From contig NZ_FCOB02000009.1 of the NCBI RefSeq assembly GCF_001545075.1, positions 124,001 to 188,000 on the forward strand: a stretch of 64,000 nucleotides of DNA, in the 5' to 3' direction. Below are positions 1-8,798 of the stretch, in pieces. How positions within the stretch are numbered: the stretch's first letter is position 1; the number at the start of each line of letters is the position of its first letter. The notes beneath the pieces were generated by a model, which was given only the letters and a program-made list of their open reading frames with translations, was not told the DNA's origin and made no database searches. This stretch comes from Caballeronia ptereochthonis (GTDB lineage Bacteria; Pseudomonadota; Gammaproteobacteria; Burkholderiales; Burkholderiaceae). The position numbers were made by a program, and so were the translations under genes.

Positions 1-237
1 ACGCGCTCCACCGGCTCGACCGACGCACGTGTCATCCACCTGCATCTGACGAGGAAAGGCGAGGCAATTGTTCGCAAGTGCGAGCGGATCGGCAAGATGT
101 TCGACGAGCAACTGATGTCCGTTCTGTCCGCGGAGGAAAAGCGGGTGCTTTTTCATTGCGTGGAGAAGTTGACGGAGCACGTCGAGGAGGGCGGGGAATG
201 GACGCTCCCGCCGACCCGACGCAAGCGCACGGCCTGA
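1..237 (+). CDS. MarR-family transcriptional regulator, C-terminal part
   Basis: The window opens inside this gene; the reading frame from base 1 runs 78 codons to a TGA. The visible part begins in the wing of the winged helix (DARVIHLHLTRKGEAIV, where the DxR...LTxKG pattern is the MarR hallmark) and continues into the C-terminal dimerisation helix (FDEQLMSVLSAEEKRVLFHC) and a basic tail. MarR proteins repress nearby genes and release DNA on binding a small phenolic or other ligand. The N-terminal DNA-recognition helix is outside the window, so the target cannot be guessed. Confidence 0.8.
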   Translation, partial: TRSTGSTDARVIHLHLTRKGEAIVRKCERIGKMFDEQLMSVLSAEEKRVLFHCVEKLTEHVEEGGEWTLPPTRRKRTA

Positions 238-294
238 TCCGTTTTTATTGCCAGTTGCGCGCGACTCCGCAGTCGTGCATGTTGCCAACCAGGC

Positions 295-1068
295 TCAGGC
301 GCGCCTCGCCAGATAGGCATCCACCAATTCGACGAGCCGTTCTCGCCCGAAGCTGGCATCGTGTCCCGCGTGCACAACCTGCACGGGCAATTCGCGCAAG
401 CGCTTCATCGTGCGCACATAGGTTGGGATGTCGGCGCCACCGATCTCATCCAGAAGCGGGCCGTCGTAGATGGCATCGCCGGAAAACAGCGTGCCGGTTG
501 CAGCCTCCCATAGACCGATACTGCCCGGTGAGTGGCCAGGTAGATGCAGTACCTCGAAATGCCGGTCGCCAAGGTCGACGATATTCCCTTCCTTGACGAT
601 CTCACTGACTGTTGCCGCGCGTATCGCATAGTCGGACATCACGTATTCCGCGCTGGGCAGGGCCGTGATCAGATCGCCGTCGAACGGATAGCCCGCCTCG
701 CGGTAGCGGCGTATGGCCTTCTCGCCTAGTACCGATGCCAGCAGCGTGCCGCGCTCGCGCGGCGAACGCAGATTATCGGCCTCCAGTTCGTGGACCAGCG
801 TGTGGGCGAACTCATGATGCCCGCCGATATGATCCGAATGGGTATGCGTCGCCACGGCTGTCACGTTGTTTTGCAAAAGATGCTGGGCTGCATTGCGCAA
901 ACTGGCGATGCCCATTCCGGTATCTATCACCAGGTCGCGGTCGCGACCGCGCACGTGCCAGATATTGCAGCGCATCAGCGGCACGACATGCGGCTCCCAC
1001 AGCAGGGTAATGTCGTCACTGATACGTTTCAACTCGAACCATCGGTCGGCAATCGGCAGCATAGTCAT
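295..1068 (-). CDS. Metallo-beta-lactamase-fold hydrolase
   Basis: A 257-residue single-domain protein of the metallo-beta-lactamase fold. The zinc-binding signature THSDHIGG is near residue 76, with further ligand-bearing motifs LPGHSPGS (about 175), FSGDAIYDG (about 195) and VHAGHD (about 236). These are the metal sites expected for a binuclear hydrolase. No signal peptide is visible, so it should be cytoplasmic. It lies just downstream of an HxlR regulator on the same strand (94 bp gap), so the two may be co-transcribed and the regulator may control it. The substrate is not evident; glyoxalase-II-like, lactonase and arylsulfatase-like activities all occur in this superfamily. The first of two near ATG codons was taken as start. 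Confidence 0.85.
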   Translation of the reverse strand: MTMLPIADRWFELKRISDDITLLWEPHVVPLMRCNIWHVRGRDRDLVIDTGMGIASLRNAAQHLLQNNVTAVATHTHSDHIGGHHEFAHTLVHELEADNLRSPRERGTLLASVLGEKAIRRYREAGYPFDGDLITALPSAEYVMSDYAIRAATVSEIVKEGNIVDLGDRHFEVLHLPGHSPGSIGLWEAATGTLFSGDAIYDGPLLDEIGGADIPTYVRTMKRLRELPVQVVHAGHDASFGRERLVELVDAYLARRA

Positions 1069-1162
1069 TGGACTTCGGTAGCAATCGAGATGCTACTCTG
1101 ACACAGTCTGCTGCGCCGATCCAGAGCGGACTGTGAGGGATCGCTGTTCGTGCCGCGAAGCT

Positions 1163-1609
1163 TTAACCGAATCGTCCAACGGGTTGCCTCATCGCGTGAC
1201 CTTGCTGTATCGGCCCGCTCTCCTTTCGATCGAATTGCAGGCGCGCCGCTTCCATTTCGGTCATGTGAGTTTCGGCCCACTCCCAGATCCCGCAGATTTT
1301 TTCCAGAAGGCTCTTGCCGAGCGGCGTCAGCCGATAGTCGACCCGCGGTGGGATGACAGGATGCACGTGCCGCGACACCAGGCCGTCGCGCTCGAGTTGA
1401 CGCAACGTCTTCGTGAGCATCTTCTGACTGACACCGCCGATCTGTTCGCGCAGGCGCGAAAAACGCATCTCGCCACGCGTCCCAAGCGCATCGATCACGA
1501 GGATGCTCCATCTGTCGGCGATCTGCTCGATGATGTCGCGTGCAAGATCATCGGTCTTCTTTTGCGCATTGTCGTCGGCGCAAAGCGCATCGTCGTAAAT
1601 AGTTTCCAT
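1163..1609 (-). CDS. HxlR-family transcriptional regulator
   Basis: A 148-residue winged-helix protein of the HxlR type. Typical features are the DRWSILVIDAL segment, MRFSRLREQIGGVSQKML as recognition helix, LTKTLRQLERDGLVSR, and the wing ending in VDYRLTPLGKSL. The start at METIYDD gives the usual family length; an in-frame extension upstream to about 1735 shows no conserved sequence and was left out. HxlR proteins respond to aldehydes, quinones or redox stress. It is divergent from the class II aldolase-family gene starting at 1804 and upstream of the metallo-hydrolase, so either could be its target. Confidence 0.85.
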   Translation of the reverse strand: METIYDDALCADDNAQKKTDDLARDIIEQIADRWSILVIDALGTRGEMRFSRLREQIGGVSQKMLTKTLRQLERDGLVSRHVHPVIPPRVDYRLTPLGKSLLEKICGIWEWAETHMTEMEAARLQFDRKESGPIQQGHAMRQPVGRFG

Positions 1610-1803
1610 GGCAGAAAGTGTGGAGCACGACACCAGTGGCGTTTGTCGAACAGCGAGTATCGCATGACTCTCGAAACGCTGCGATTGAAGGACGTCTGCC
1701 CCGCGTTGTGAGCGCAAGAAGCGATCTTGTGACAAATCGTCGATGGACTGCGTGTTCTGCGCGGACGAAAATCAGCATTCCGACCAGCATGAAGGAGCAT
1801 GTC

Positions 1804-2607
1804 ATGGGCCACGCGGAAGTCCGCGAGTTGCAGATTCCCCAACCGATTGGCGGCCGTTTGCCGCAGCCGCCCGTATTCGCCAGCCTCGACGATGAGCGCC
1901 AACATCACAAGCTCAAACTCGCCGCGGCGTTTCGCATCTTCGCGCGATTCGGGCTGGCCGAAGGCATCGCCGGGCATATCACGGTCCGCGATCCGGAGTT
2001 TCACGACCGTTTCTGGGTCAATCCGTATGCGCAGCATTTTTCGTCAATCCATCCGGACGACCTCGTTTGCATCGACGAGGAGGCCAATGTCTATCATGGC
2101 ACCGGACCCGTCAACGCCGCTGCGGCGGCGATTCACTGTGGCATCCATGGCGCGAATCCCGATGTCGTTGCGGCGGCCCATACCCATACGACGGCCGGCC
2201 GCGCATTTTCAGCGCGGGCCCGGCTTCTTGCGCCGCTCAATCAGGAAGCCTGTCTGTTCTATGAGGACCACGTGCTCTTTCGCGGTGACGTAGTCGTGCT
2301 CGCCACCGAAGAAGGTCGGCGGATCGCGCGGGCGATGGGCACCAGGCGTGCGGCCGTTCTGCTCAATCATGGCCTGCTGACTGTCGGGTCGTCGGTCGAC
2401 GCCGCGGCGTACCGCTTCATTGCAATGGAGCGTTGTTGCCAGGTGCAGTTGCTGGCCGAGGCGGCGGGTCCCATCGAACCGCTGTCGGACGAGGACGCGC
2501 GGGCAACACGCGCGCAACTGGGGTCCGACTATGTAGCGTGGCTCAACTTTCAGGGACTTTATCAGCAACTCCTGCGCGACAGTCCCGACTTGCGCGAACT
2601 CACCTGA
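1804..2607 (+). CDS. Class II aldolase/adducin-family protein
   Basis: A 267-residue protein of the class II aldolase/adducin family, whose members are zinc enzymes acting on sugar phosphates or 3-oxo acids. Metal ligands are suggested by AAHTHTTAGRAF and by the later LLNHGLLTVG histidine; the GxxAGHITVRDP segment near residue 58 is also typical of the family. The start is fixed by AAGGAG six bases before ATG 1804; the frame is open farther upstream but without conserved sequence. In Burkholderiales such proteins sit beside MFS carriers and LysR regulators in sugar-acid or hydroxy-acid catabolic loci, and this one faces such a pair (2634-5000). The substrate is unknown. Confidence 0.85.
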   Translation: MGHAEVRELQIPQPIGGRLPQPPVFASLDDERQHHKLKLAAAFRIFARFGLAEGIAGHITVRDPEFHDRFWVNPYAQHFSSIHPDDLVCIDEEANVYHGTGPVNAAAAAIHCGIHGANPDVVAAAHTHTTAGRAFSARARLLAPLNQEACLFYEDHVLFRGDVVVLATEEGRRIARAMGTRRAAVLLNHGLLTVGSSVDAAAYRFIAMERCCQVQLLAEAAGPIEPLSDEDARATRAQLGSDYVAWLNFQGLYQQLLRDSPDLRELT

Positions 2608-2633
2608 ATTCGGACGTCCCCACGCGGCCGTCC

Positions 2634-3584
2634 TCAGTTGGGCGCAAGCGTCGTTTCGAAGGCTGCCGTGCGATCGCGCTGGCAGCCTTCGCGATAATCG
2701 CGCACCGCCGCTTTGAGCCATTGATCGAAGCGCTTGAGCGGTTCCCAGTCACGCTTCTGTTCGGGAAACGAATAGTAGATGGTTTCCGGATTCGCGATCG
2801 AATGAGGATGTACCTGGATCAGTGCGCCGCCGCGCAACTCACGTTCAATCAGGATCTGCGGAAGCAAGGCCACACCGAGCCCTGAAATCGCGGCGTTGAT
2901 CGCCATGATGAACATGTCGTAGTGCTGGTTCGCCGCGCTATGTTCGGTGATCTGCGTGGACGCGCTTTCGGACCATGCAAGCCACGCGCGCGGAAGATCG
3001 CGGGTGTGAATCCAGGGCAGCGCGCCGATGTGTTCGCTGCTCAAGCCATCGCGTTTGCCGATCAGCGTGGGCGCGCAGACGGCCAGAATCCTGTCGTCGC
3101 TCACGAGCGGTTGGCCTGGCATGGCGGGCCACAAGCTCTGAGAGAAATAAATTGCGGCGTCGAAGCTTGAATTCTCGAAGAAGGTCGGCTGGTCGCGCCC
3201 CATGATATGAAGCCGCAGGTCCGGGTTCTGCTCGTAGAAGTCGTTGAGACGCGGAATCAGCCATTGAGACGCAAACGTGACACCGACCGCCAACTGAATC
3301 TTGACTTCACCTTGCTGGCGAATCAATTCGAGCGTATCGCGCCGAATCTGGTCGAGATGGACGCGAATTCGCCGCGCGTACTCGGCGCCCGCCGCCGACA
3401 GCACCAGACGCTGACGCACCCGCTCGAACAGCGCGATGCCCAGATGCGCTTCGAGCTCGTTGACCTTCTTGCAGACGGCGCCGTGCGTTTGCGACAGCTC
3501 GACGGCAGCCTTCGAAAAACTTTCATGGCGCGCCGCCGCTTCAAAAGCTTGCAGCGCACTGAGACTGGGGACACCGCGACGCAT
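2634..3584 (-). CDS. LysR-family transcriptional regulator (GcvA-like)
   Basis: A 316-residue LysR regulator. The N-terminal helix-turn-helix reads PSLSALQAFEAAARHESF followed by SKAAVELSQTHGAVCKKV, the GcvA-like subgroup pattern. The effector domain includes VGVTFASQWLIPRL near residue 95 and the C-terminal GLGVALLPQILIERE. The start at MRRGVPSLS is chosen because AAGGA lies upstream and an N-terminal extension would be unusual. It is convergent with the class II aldolase gene and precedes nothing else on its strand; the MFS gene at 3666-5000 lies 81 bp upstream on the same strand, so transporter and regulator may be co-transcribed. Confidence 0.88.
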   Translation of the reverse strand: MRRGVPSLSALQAFEAAARHESFSKAAVELSQTHGAVCKKVNELEAHLGIALFERVRQRLVLSAAGAEYARRIRVHLDQIRRDTLELIRQQGEVKIQLAVGVTFASQWLIPRLNDFYEQNPDLRLHIMGRDQPTFFENSSFDAAIYFSQSLWPAMPGQPLVSDDRILAVCAPTLIGKRDGLSSEHIGALPWIHTRDLPRAWLAWSESASTQITEHSAANQHYDMFIMAINAAISGLGVALLPQILIERELRGGALIQVHPHSIANPETIYYSFPEQKRDWEPLKRFDQWLKAAVRDYREGCQRDRTAAFETTLAPN

Positions 3585-3665
3585 CGAGAATCCTTGCTGG
3601 CGAAAAGAACTGGGCAATGGGTTATTCGATGATAGTCCCAAGGAACGGCGACGCGCTCGCCACGC

Positions 3666-5000
3666 TTACTCGCTGGCCAGCTGTGGCTGGCCGACGTCGC
3701 GCCAACGGGCCTCGAGCAACATGACCGTGATCGAAGCGAGCACCAGCGCCACGGCAATGCCGACGAAGGCGAGAACAAATGTGCCGGTCGCATCCTTTAT
3801 CCAACCGATAAAGTACGGCAACAAAAATCCCGACGACACGCCTATGCTCGTGATCAGCGCGATGCCGGCCGCCGCGGCGCGATCGGTGAGGATGCGGCTA
3901 GGCAACTGCCAGAAGGTCGTGATGCTGCAGAAGCAGGCCGCGGAGCCGATCGAGAGGGCGATGATCGACTGGTACGGAGATTTCAGCAGGAGGGCCACCG
4001 AGAGCGCGGCAGCGCAAACCAGCTGGGGTCCTGCCACATGCCAGGCGCTGACCTGGTGGCGGCTGACCACACGGCCCCAGATCAGCGTCGCAACCAGCGC
4101 GACGCCGAACGGAATCGCCGTGATCAGCCCGATGTCCACGAGGCTGTAGTTCACACCAAAAGTGCGTTCGAACGTTTTGACGACCTGCGGCAGGAAGTAG
4201 AGCAGGCCGATGATGCCGGCGTTGGTACCGAAGTAGACGAGACCGAGCGCCCAGACTTTCGGATTGGTGAGCGCTCGCACGGCGCTCGACGGCGTGGTGG
4301 CGGCCGCCGCCTCGGCCCGTTCGGCCGCCAGCGCCGCGGCGATTTCACTCTTTTCCTCGTTGGAGAGCCAGGGGGAGCGGGATGGATCGTCCGCCAGCCG
4401 GAAGTAGACGATGCCCGCCAGGATGATCGCGGGGATTCCCTCCAGCAGAATCATGGCGCGCCAGCCGGTGACGCCGAACACGTTCGCGTGTGCCATCAGC
4501 CAGGTGGATACCGGTGCCCCGAGCATGCCGGTCAGCGGGATCGCCGTCACGAACAGGGACATCACCCATACGCGATTGCGCGCGGGCATCCACAGCGTGA
4601 GGTAATACACCATGCCCGGAAACAGGCCGGCTTCGAACGCACCGAGAAAGAAGCGGGCGACATAAAGCCAGCGCGAGTCGGGCACGAAGCCCGTGAGCGA
4701 GGAGAGCAGGCCCCAGCTCAGCAGAATGCGTGTCATCCATAGCCGCGCCCCAAACCGATGCATGCACAGATTGCTCGGTACTTCGAACAGGATGTAACCG
4801 AGAAAAAACAGACTTGCCGCGAAGCCGTATTGCGCCGTGGTCATGTGGAGTTCGGCGTTCATGGTCAGCGCCGCATAGCCGATGTTCGCGCGATCGAGCT
4901 GGTTCGCGATGTACATCACGATCATCAGCGGCGCGAGCCGCCAGGCGATCCGTTTCATCAACCGATCGGAAATCGCGGGTTTGCGCGGCCTGAAATCCAT
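3666..5000 (-). CDS. MFS transporter, anion:cation symporter (ACS) type
   Basis: A 444-residue inner-membrane carrier with 12 predicted membrane segments. The sequence is characteristic of the ACS branch of the major facilitator superfamily: the first helix contains VMYIANQLDRANIGYAAL, loop 2-3 has FEVPSNLCMHRFGAR, and helix 5 region has GAFEAGLFPGMVYYLTLWMP. Members import organic acids such as tartrate, phthalate, galactonate or hydroxy acids by proton symport. Its grouping with LysR and a class II aldolase-family enzyme suggests a small uptake-and-cleavage unit for a hydroxylated acid; that is inference. The start is the ATG preceded by GGAGG. Confidence 0.88.
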   Translation of the reverse strand: MDFRPRKPAISDRLMKRIAWRLAPLMIVMYIANQLDRANIGYAALTMNAELHMTTAQYGFAASLFFLGYILFEVPSNLCMHRFGARLWMTRILLSWGLLSSLTGFVPDSRWLYVARFFLGAFEAGLFPGMVYYLTLWMPARNRVWVMSLFVTAIPLTGMLGAPVSTWLMAHANVFGVTGWRAMILLEGIPAIILAGIVYFRLADDPSRSPWLSNEEKSEIAAALAAERAEAAAATTPSSAVRALTNPKVWALGLVYFGTNAGIIGLLYFLPQVVKTFERTFGVNYSLVDIGLITAIPFGVALVATLIWGRVVSRHQVSAWHVAGPQLVCAAALSVALLLKSPYQSIIALSIGSAACFCSITTFWQLPSRILTDRAAAAGIALITSIGVSSGFLLPYFIGWIKDATGTFVLAFVGIAVALVLASITVMLLEARWRDVGQPQLASE

Positions 5001-5200
5001 GGCTTCCCTCCAGATTTACGCGTTGCGGAATCCTCTCGAGAATGATTAGGCGCCAAGGCCGAGGGTACGACAATGCACGAAAAATATTGACTTTGTGAGC
5101 AAACGTCACAGGTGGGGACGGCCGCCTGAGATAATGCGGCGCTGTGCCCGGGGGACGGAGAAATTCTTTCGCGTACCCTGACGATATACTCTATCAAAGC

Positions 5201-5224
5201 ATAAGTCGTCATGTGAAGACTTAT
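5201..5224. promoter_or_regulatory. Inverted repeat, probable TetR operator
   Basis: A perfect 7-bp inverted repeat, ATAAGTC-N10-GACTTAT, ends 29 bp before the start of the TetR-family gene. TetR regulators commonly bind such palindromes over their own promoter, so autoregulation is the simplest reading. The MFS gene on the other side (start 5000) is divergent and could also be controlled from here. Confidence 0.5.
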
Positions 5225-5253
5225 TTTAAGGAAGCGATGGACACAGGAGCGTC

Positions 5254-5964
5254 ATGAAGGCCAAACCCAAAGATCACGCGGAGCCCGGAAGCAAGACCAC
5301 GAAGGGTCGCGCACCGATCAAGCGGCCGATGAAAAAAGCACCGCAGCGTCTGCCACGCGCCGAGCGGCAGGCACGCGTGCTGGAGAAGGCCGCCGAATAT
5401 TTCGCCGAACACGGGTTGAACGCGCAGACTCGTGCGATCGCTGAAGCCTGCGGAGTGTCGCAACGTTTGCTGTATAGCCTGTTTCCCAGCAAGGCCGCGC
5501 TGATCGACGAGGTTTACAAGCGCGAAATCGTGGGGACCTTCAAGGCGATCTGGTTTGTTCAATTGAAAGATCGCAGTGTGCCTCTTGAAAGCAGGCTCAA
5601 TACTTTTTACCGCGAGTACTATGAGACCCTGCTGACTCGGCAGTGGCTGCGTCTGTTTCTCTATTCGTCGCTTGAAGATCTGCGACTGGCGCCGGCGTAC
5701 ACGAATGCGGTCGTGACGCATGCGCTCGAAATCATCGTCACCGAGACGGCGCACGAACTGGGATGCGGCGTACCCGCCGATCCGGCGCATCTGACCGAGG
5801 TCGGCTGGCTGCTGCATGGAGCGGTTTCTCACCTGGCAATTCGACGCCGTATCTATTCGAACGACAACACCACTCCGGCCGACGCGGTCATCGCGATGCA
5901 GGTGCGCGCCTTCCTCACGAGCGCGCCGGCGCTGCTTCCCGCGCTGGGAGGCTCCCGGGCGTGA
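5254..5964 (+). CDS. TetR-family transcriptional regulator
   Basis: A 236-residue TetR regulator. After a lysine- and proline-rich N-terminal extension of about 35 residues comes the helix-turn-helix domain: VLEKAAEYFAEHGLNAQTRAI with AEACGVSQRLLYSLFPSKAAL as recognition helix (residues 40-85). The helical C-terminal ligand domain has no recognisable subgroup signature. GGAG lies eight bases before the ATG. It is divergent from the ACS-type carrier (start 5000) and convergent with the second MFS gene (end 6001); the palindrome at 5201-5224 is its likely operator. The basic N-terminal tail is longer than usual and might add nonspecific DNA contacts. Confidence 0.88.
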   Translation: MKAKPKDHAEPGSKTTKGRAPIKRPMKKAPQRLPRAERQARVLEKAAEYFAEHGLNAQTRAIAEACGVSQRLLYSLFPSKAALIDEVYKREIVGTFKAIWFVQLKDRSVPLESRLNTFYREYYETLLTRQWLRLFLYSSLEDLRLAPAYTNAVVTHALEIIVTETAHELGCGVPADPAHLTEVGWLLHGAVSHLAIRRRIYSNDNTTPADAVIAMQVRAFLTSAPALLPALGGSRA

Positions 5965-6000
5965 CGCGCTGAAGGCCTGGTCGAGCGGGGCTCGGTGTTC

Positions 6001-7218
6001 TCAGTCACCGATCGGCGCGGCGCCAGGCTTCCGGTTCATTTGCCCGAGCATCAGCAAAAGCAGCGCGATCAGCACCAGGGCTATTGTCAAGCCGGCGAAG
6101 AGCAGCGTCGCGCGCTCGATGCCGGCGAACTGCACGGCGATGCCCAGTCCGATCACGGGTAGGGAGATCGCCACATACAGCACGACGAAGAAGCTCGACG
6201 TGACTTCCGCTCGCCGGTGCGCCGGCGCTGCCGACGCGATCTCGCCCAACCCGGCGCGGAAGCTGATGCCTTGCCCGATTCCTGCCACGACGGTGCCGAG
6301 CAAAAGCGCGCCGAGTGAGCGTTCGGGCACGCACAGGCCGACCCAGACCAGTCCCAACACGAGTCCGATGCAGCCTGTCGCTTGTCGCCATCGCGCAGCA
6401 ATGAGCGTCTGCACGATCTGCCCGAGCGCGGAGCACGCGAACAGCAGGAACACGATCGAGCCGATGACGATGCCGCTGTGAAGGCCGAGAACGACCCGCA
6501 TCAGTTGAGGCGCGACCGCCGCAAAGAAGCCCACCACGACGAAACCGGCAAACCCCGCCAGCGCGGCAAGGATGAACGCCGCGCGGACCTCGGCGGGAAG
6601 CGAAAGTTTCTGGACACCGAGTTTGACCCGCGCGGGAATCGCAGCGGTTTCCGGCACCCGGAAGACGGCGATCGCGGCGATGACGATCAGCGCCAAATGG
6701 ACCATATAGGGAAACTGCATCGGCCGGGGAAACAGTTCGACCAGTATCCCGCTCAGCAAAGGACCGAAACCCAGCCCCAGCATGTTGGAGGCGGTAGCCG
6801 CGAACGTGGCTTTGCCGCGCCATGCAGGCGGCGCGAGTTCGATCACCGCGACGGTGGCGGTTCCCGTAAAGATGCCGGCGGAAATCCCCGACAGCAGGCG
6901 GCCTAGCATCAGAAGCGCCAACCCGTCGCTGAACACGAACGTGAGCGCCGACGCCGCCGAGACACACAAGCCCGCGAGCAGCATACGACGACGGCCTAAC
7001 TGATCGGACCAGTTGCCGATCAGGAGCAACGCACCGAGCACCCCGATTGCATATGACGCGTAGATCACGGTGATGACGGTCGGTGTAAAACCATACTGCT
7101 GTTGGTAATACCGATAGATGGCCGTCGGCAGCGTCGTACCCATCATATTGATTGCGAAGGCCAACGCTACAGCCAGAAATGCGAGCGGGGATTGCGGTGC
7201 AGCGGAAACTGCTTTCAT
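6001..7218 (-). CDS. MFS transporter, drug-efflux-like
   Basis: A 405-residue inner-membrane protein with about 12 membrane helices and the MFS loop 2-3 motif (GNWSDQLGRRRMLLAG). The pattern of helix 1 (LAFAINMMGTTLPTAIYRYY) and helix 5 (SAGIFTGTATVAVIELAP) resembles the drug:H+ antiporter and AraJ-like families, so export of small molecules is more likely than nutrient uptake. ATG 7218 was preferred over an upstream start 12 codons earlier because the hydrophobic helix then begins at the usual distance. It is convergent with the TetR gene, which may regulate it only if transcription read-through matters; no direct link is visible. Confidence 0.83.
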   Translation of the reverse strand: MKAVSAAPQSPLAFLAVALAFAINMMGTTLPTAIYRYYQQQYGFTPTVITVIYASYAIGVLGALLLIGNWSDQLGRRRMLLAGLCVSAASALTFVFSDGLALLMLGRLLSGISAGIFTGTATVAVIELAPPAWRGKATFAATASNMLGLGFGPLLSGILVELFPRPMQFPYMVHLALIVIAAIAVFRVPETAAIPARVKLGVQKLSLPAEVRAAFILAALAGFAGFVVVGFFAAVAPQLMRVVLGLHSGIVIGSIVFLLFACSALGQIVQTLIAARWRQATGCIGLVLGLVWVGLCVPERSLGALLLGTVVAGIGQGISFRAGLGEIASAAPAHRRAEVTSSFFVVLYVAISLPVIGLGIAVQFAGIERATLLFAGLTIALVLIALLLLMLGQMNRKPGAAPIGD

Positions 7219-7488
7219 CAGATGTCCCAACGGTTGCTCAACGACTGCGCGCAATTATGGGCAATTTTTCGCGGCTCTGCTGAATGCAGGTCGTAGTGCC
7301 GGCTACGCCCCGTCGCAGCAATTAGTTTCCGCCGGGAAAGTATGAAACCTTCAGGTGCCTTCTTGTGATCGCCGGATGCCGCTGAAATAATCGGCACGCC
7401 TGCCCGTCCGATGGGCATGTCGCCATTTCTCGGATCGTTTCAACCCGGATGCGGTGCTCGACATAGCGCTTTTGATTTTGAACTTCAG

Positions 7489-8402
7489 ATGACTATTGAA
7501 ACAGTCGCAATTGCAGGTTTAACGACCCCTGTCTCGCGTATCGGCCTTGGCACGTGGGCCATTGGCGGATCGATGTGGGGTGGCACCGACGAGAAGGACT
7601 CGATCGCGGTGATCCGCCGCGCGCTCGACAGCGGGGTCAATCTGATCGATACAGCGCCCGTGTACGGCTTTGGCGCCTCGGAGGAGATCGTCGGCAAGGC
7701 CCTGGCTGACGGCTATCGGCACAAGGCCGTTATCGCCACCAAGGTAGCGCTGGAATGGCACGACGGCGCGGTGTTTCGCAATTCGTCAGCGGCGCGCATC
7801 CGCCAGGAAGTAGAGGACACGCTGAGGCGCTTGCGCACGGACTACATCGATCTGTATCAGGTCCACTGGCCCGACCCGCTCGTGCCGATCGAAGAGACCG
7901 CAAGGGTGCTCGACGATCTGCGCAAGGAAGGCAAGGTGCGGGCGCTGGGCGTCAGCAATTTCTCGCCCACGCAAATGGATGCCTTCCGGCGCGTGGCGCC
8001 GCTGTCGACCACGCAGCCACCGTACAACCTGTTCGAGCGCGATATCGACCGTGACGTGCTGCCGTACGCGCAACGGCATGGGCTGGTCGCGCTTGCCTAT
8101 GGAGCGCTATGCCGCGGATTGCTGGCGGGGCGCATCGGCGTCGAGACGCGCTTCGAGGGTGACGATCTGCGCCAGCGCGATCCGAAGTTTCGCGAGCCGC
8201 GTCGCGAGCAATATGTCGCGGCCCGACGATCGCGCTATGGGGCGCGCGTCGTCCCGCGCAGCTGGACGGCATCGACGACGTGTTCGGCTGGCGCCTCGAC
8301 GAGAAGGCATTCAGGCAGATCGACGCGATTGTCGCGAGCTTCGTCAAAGACCCTGTGGGGCCGGAGTTCATGGCGCCGCCGCAACGCGTGCTCGTGGCGT
8401 AA
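7489..8402 (+). pseudogene. Aldo/keto reductase, internally deleted and frameshifted
   Basis: From ATG 7489 the protein is a clear aldo/keto reductase: GLGTWAIGGSMWGGTDEKDS, catalytic Asp-Tyr pair in NLIDTAPVYGFG, catalytic Lys in VIATKVALEW, and YIDLYQVHWPD. The frame holds to QYVAA near 8222, then the C-terminal family sequence (TIALWGARRPAQLDGIDDV ... EFMAPPQRVLVA) resumes in another frame at 8226 and ends at TAA 8400-8402. Compared with the family, roughly 30-35 residues (an LAVRWLLDQP-type strand and helix) are missing at the junction. So an internal deletion of about 100 bp has also shifted the frame. Translation of the first frame would end at 8415 with an unrelated tail. The enzyme is unlikely to function. 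Confidence 0.85.
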
Positions 8403-8417
8403 CAGGAGACCGTGAAC

Positions 8418-8723
8418 ATGACAAACCTTCGACGCACCTTCATGATCCAGTCGATCGGCGCGGCAGCGCTGGCGCTCGCGGGGCGCCCCGTGTGGGCCGC
8501 GTCGCTTCAGGAGAGCGATCCCGCTGCACAGGCGCTCGGGTATACGGCCGATGCAAGCCGCGTCGATCCGTCGAAGTACCCGCATTTCAGCCACAACCAG
8601 CGCTGCTCGAACTGCCAGTTCTAGCAGGGTAAGCCAGCCGACGCCAGTGCGCTCTGTGCGCTGTTCGGCGCCAGGCAGGTGAGCGGTGCCGGATGGTGCA
8701 AGGCCTATCAGGCAAGAGCATGA
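8418..8723 (+). pseudogene. High-potential iron-sulfur protein (HiPIP) interrupted by an in-frame amber codon
   Basis: ATG 8418 follows CAGGAG. The product starts with a twin-arginine-like leader (TNLRRTFMIQSIGAAALALAG, ending near VWAAS), as HiPIPs have, and reaches the cluster motif CSNCQF. There TAG (8622-8624) replaces the Tyr/Phe codon of the family pattern CxxCxFYQGK. Reading on in the same frame gives QGKPADASALCALFGARQV and GAGWCKAY, supplying the third and fourth cluster cysteines before TGA 8721-8723. The complete protein would be a periplasmic [4Fe-4S] electron carrier; with the stop it keeps only two cysteines. Adjacent genes on both sides are also broken, so decay is the most likely reading. 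Confidence 0.85.
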
Positions 8724-8798
8724 GCGGCGGATGCAGCTGAGCCGATGATCAGCTAGCGCAGGCAGCCGTGGCGTGCGTCGACAACAAGGAGTGAACGG

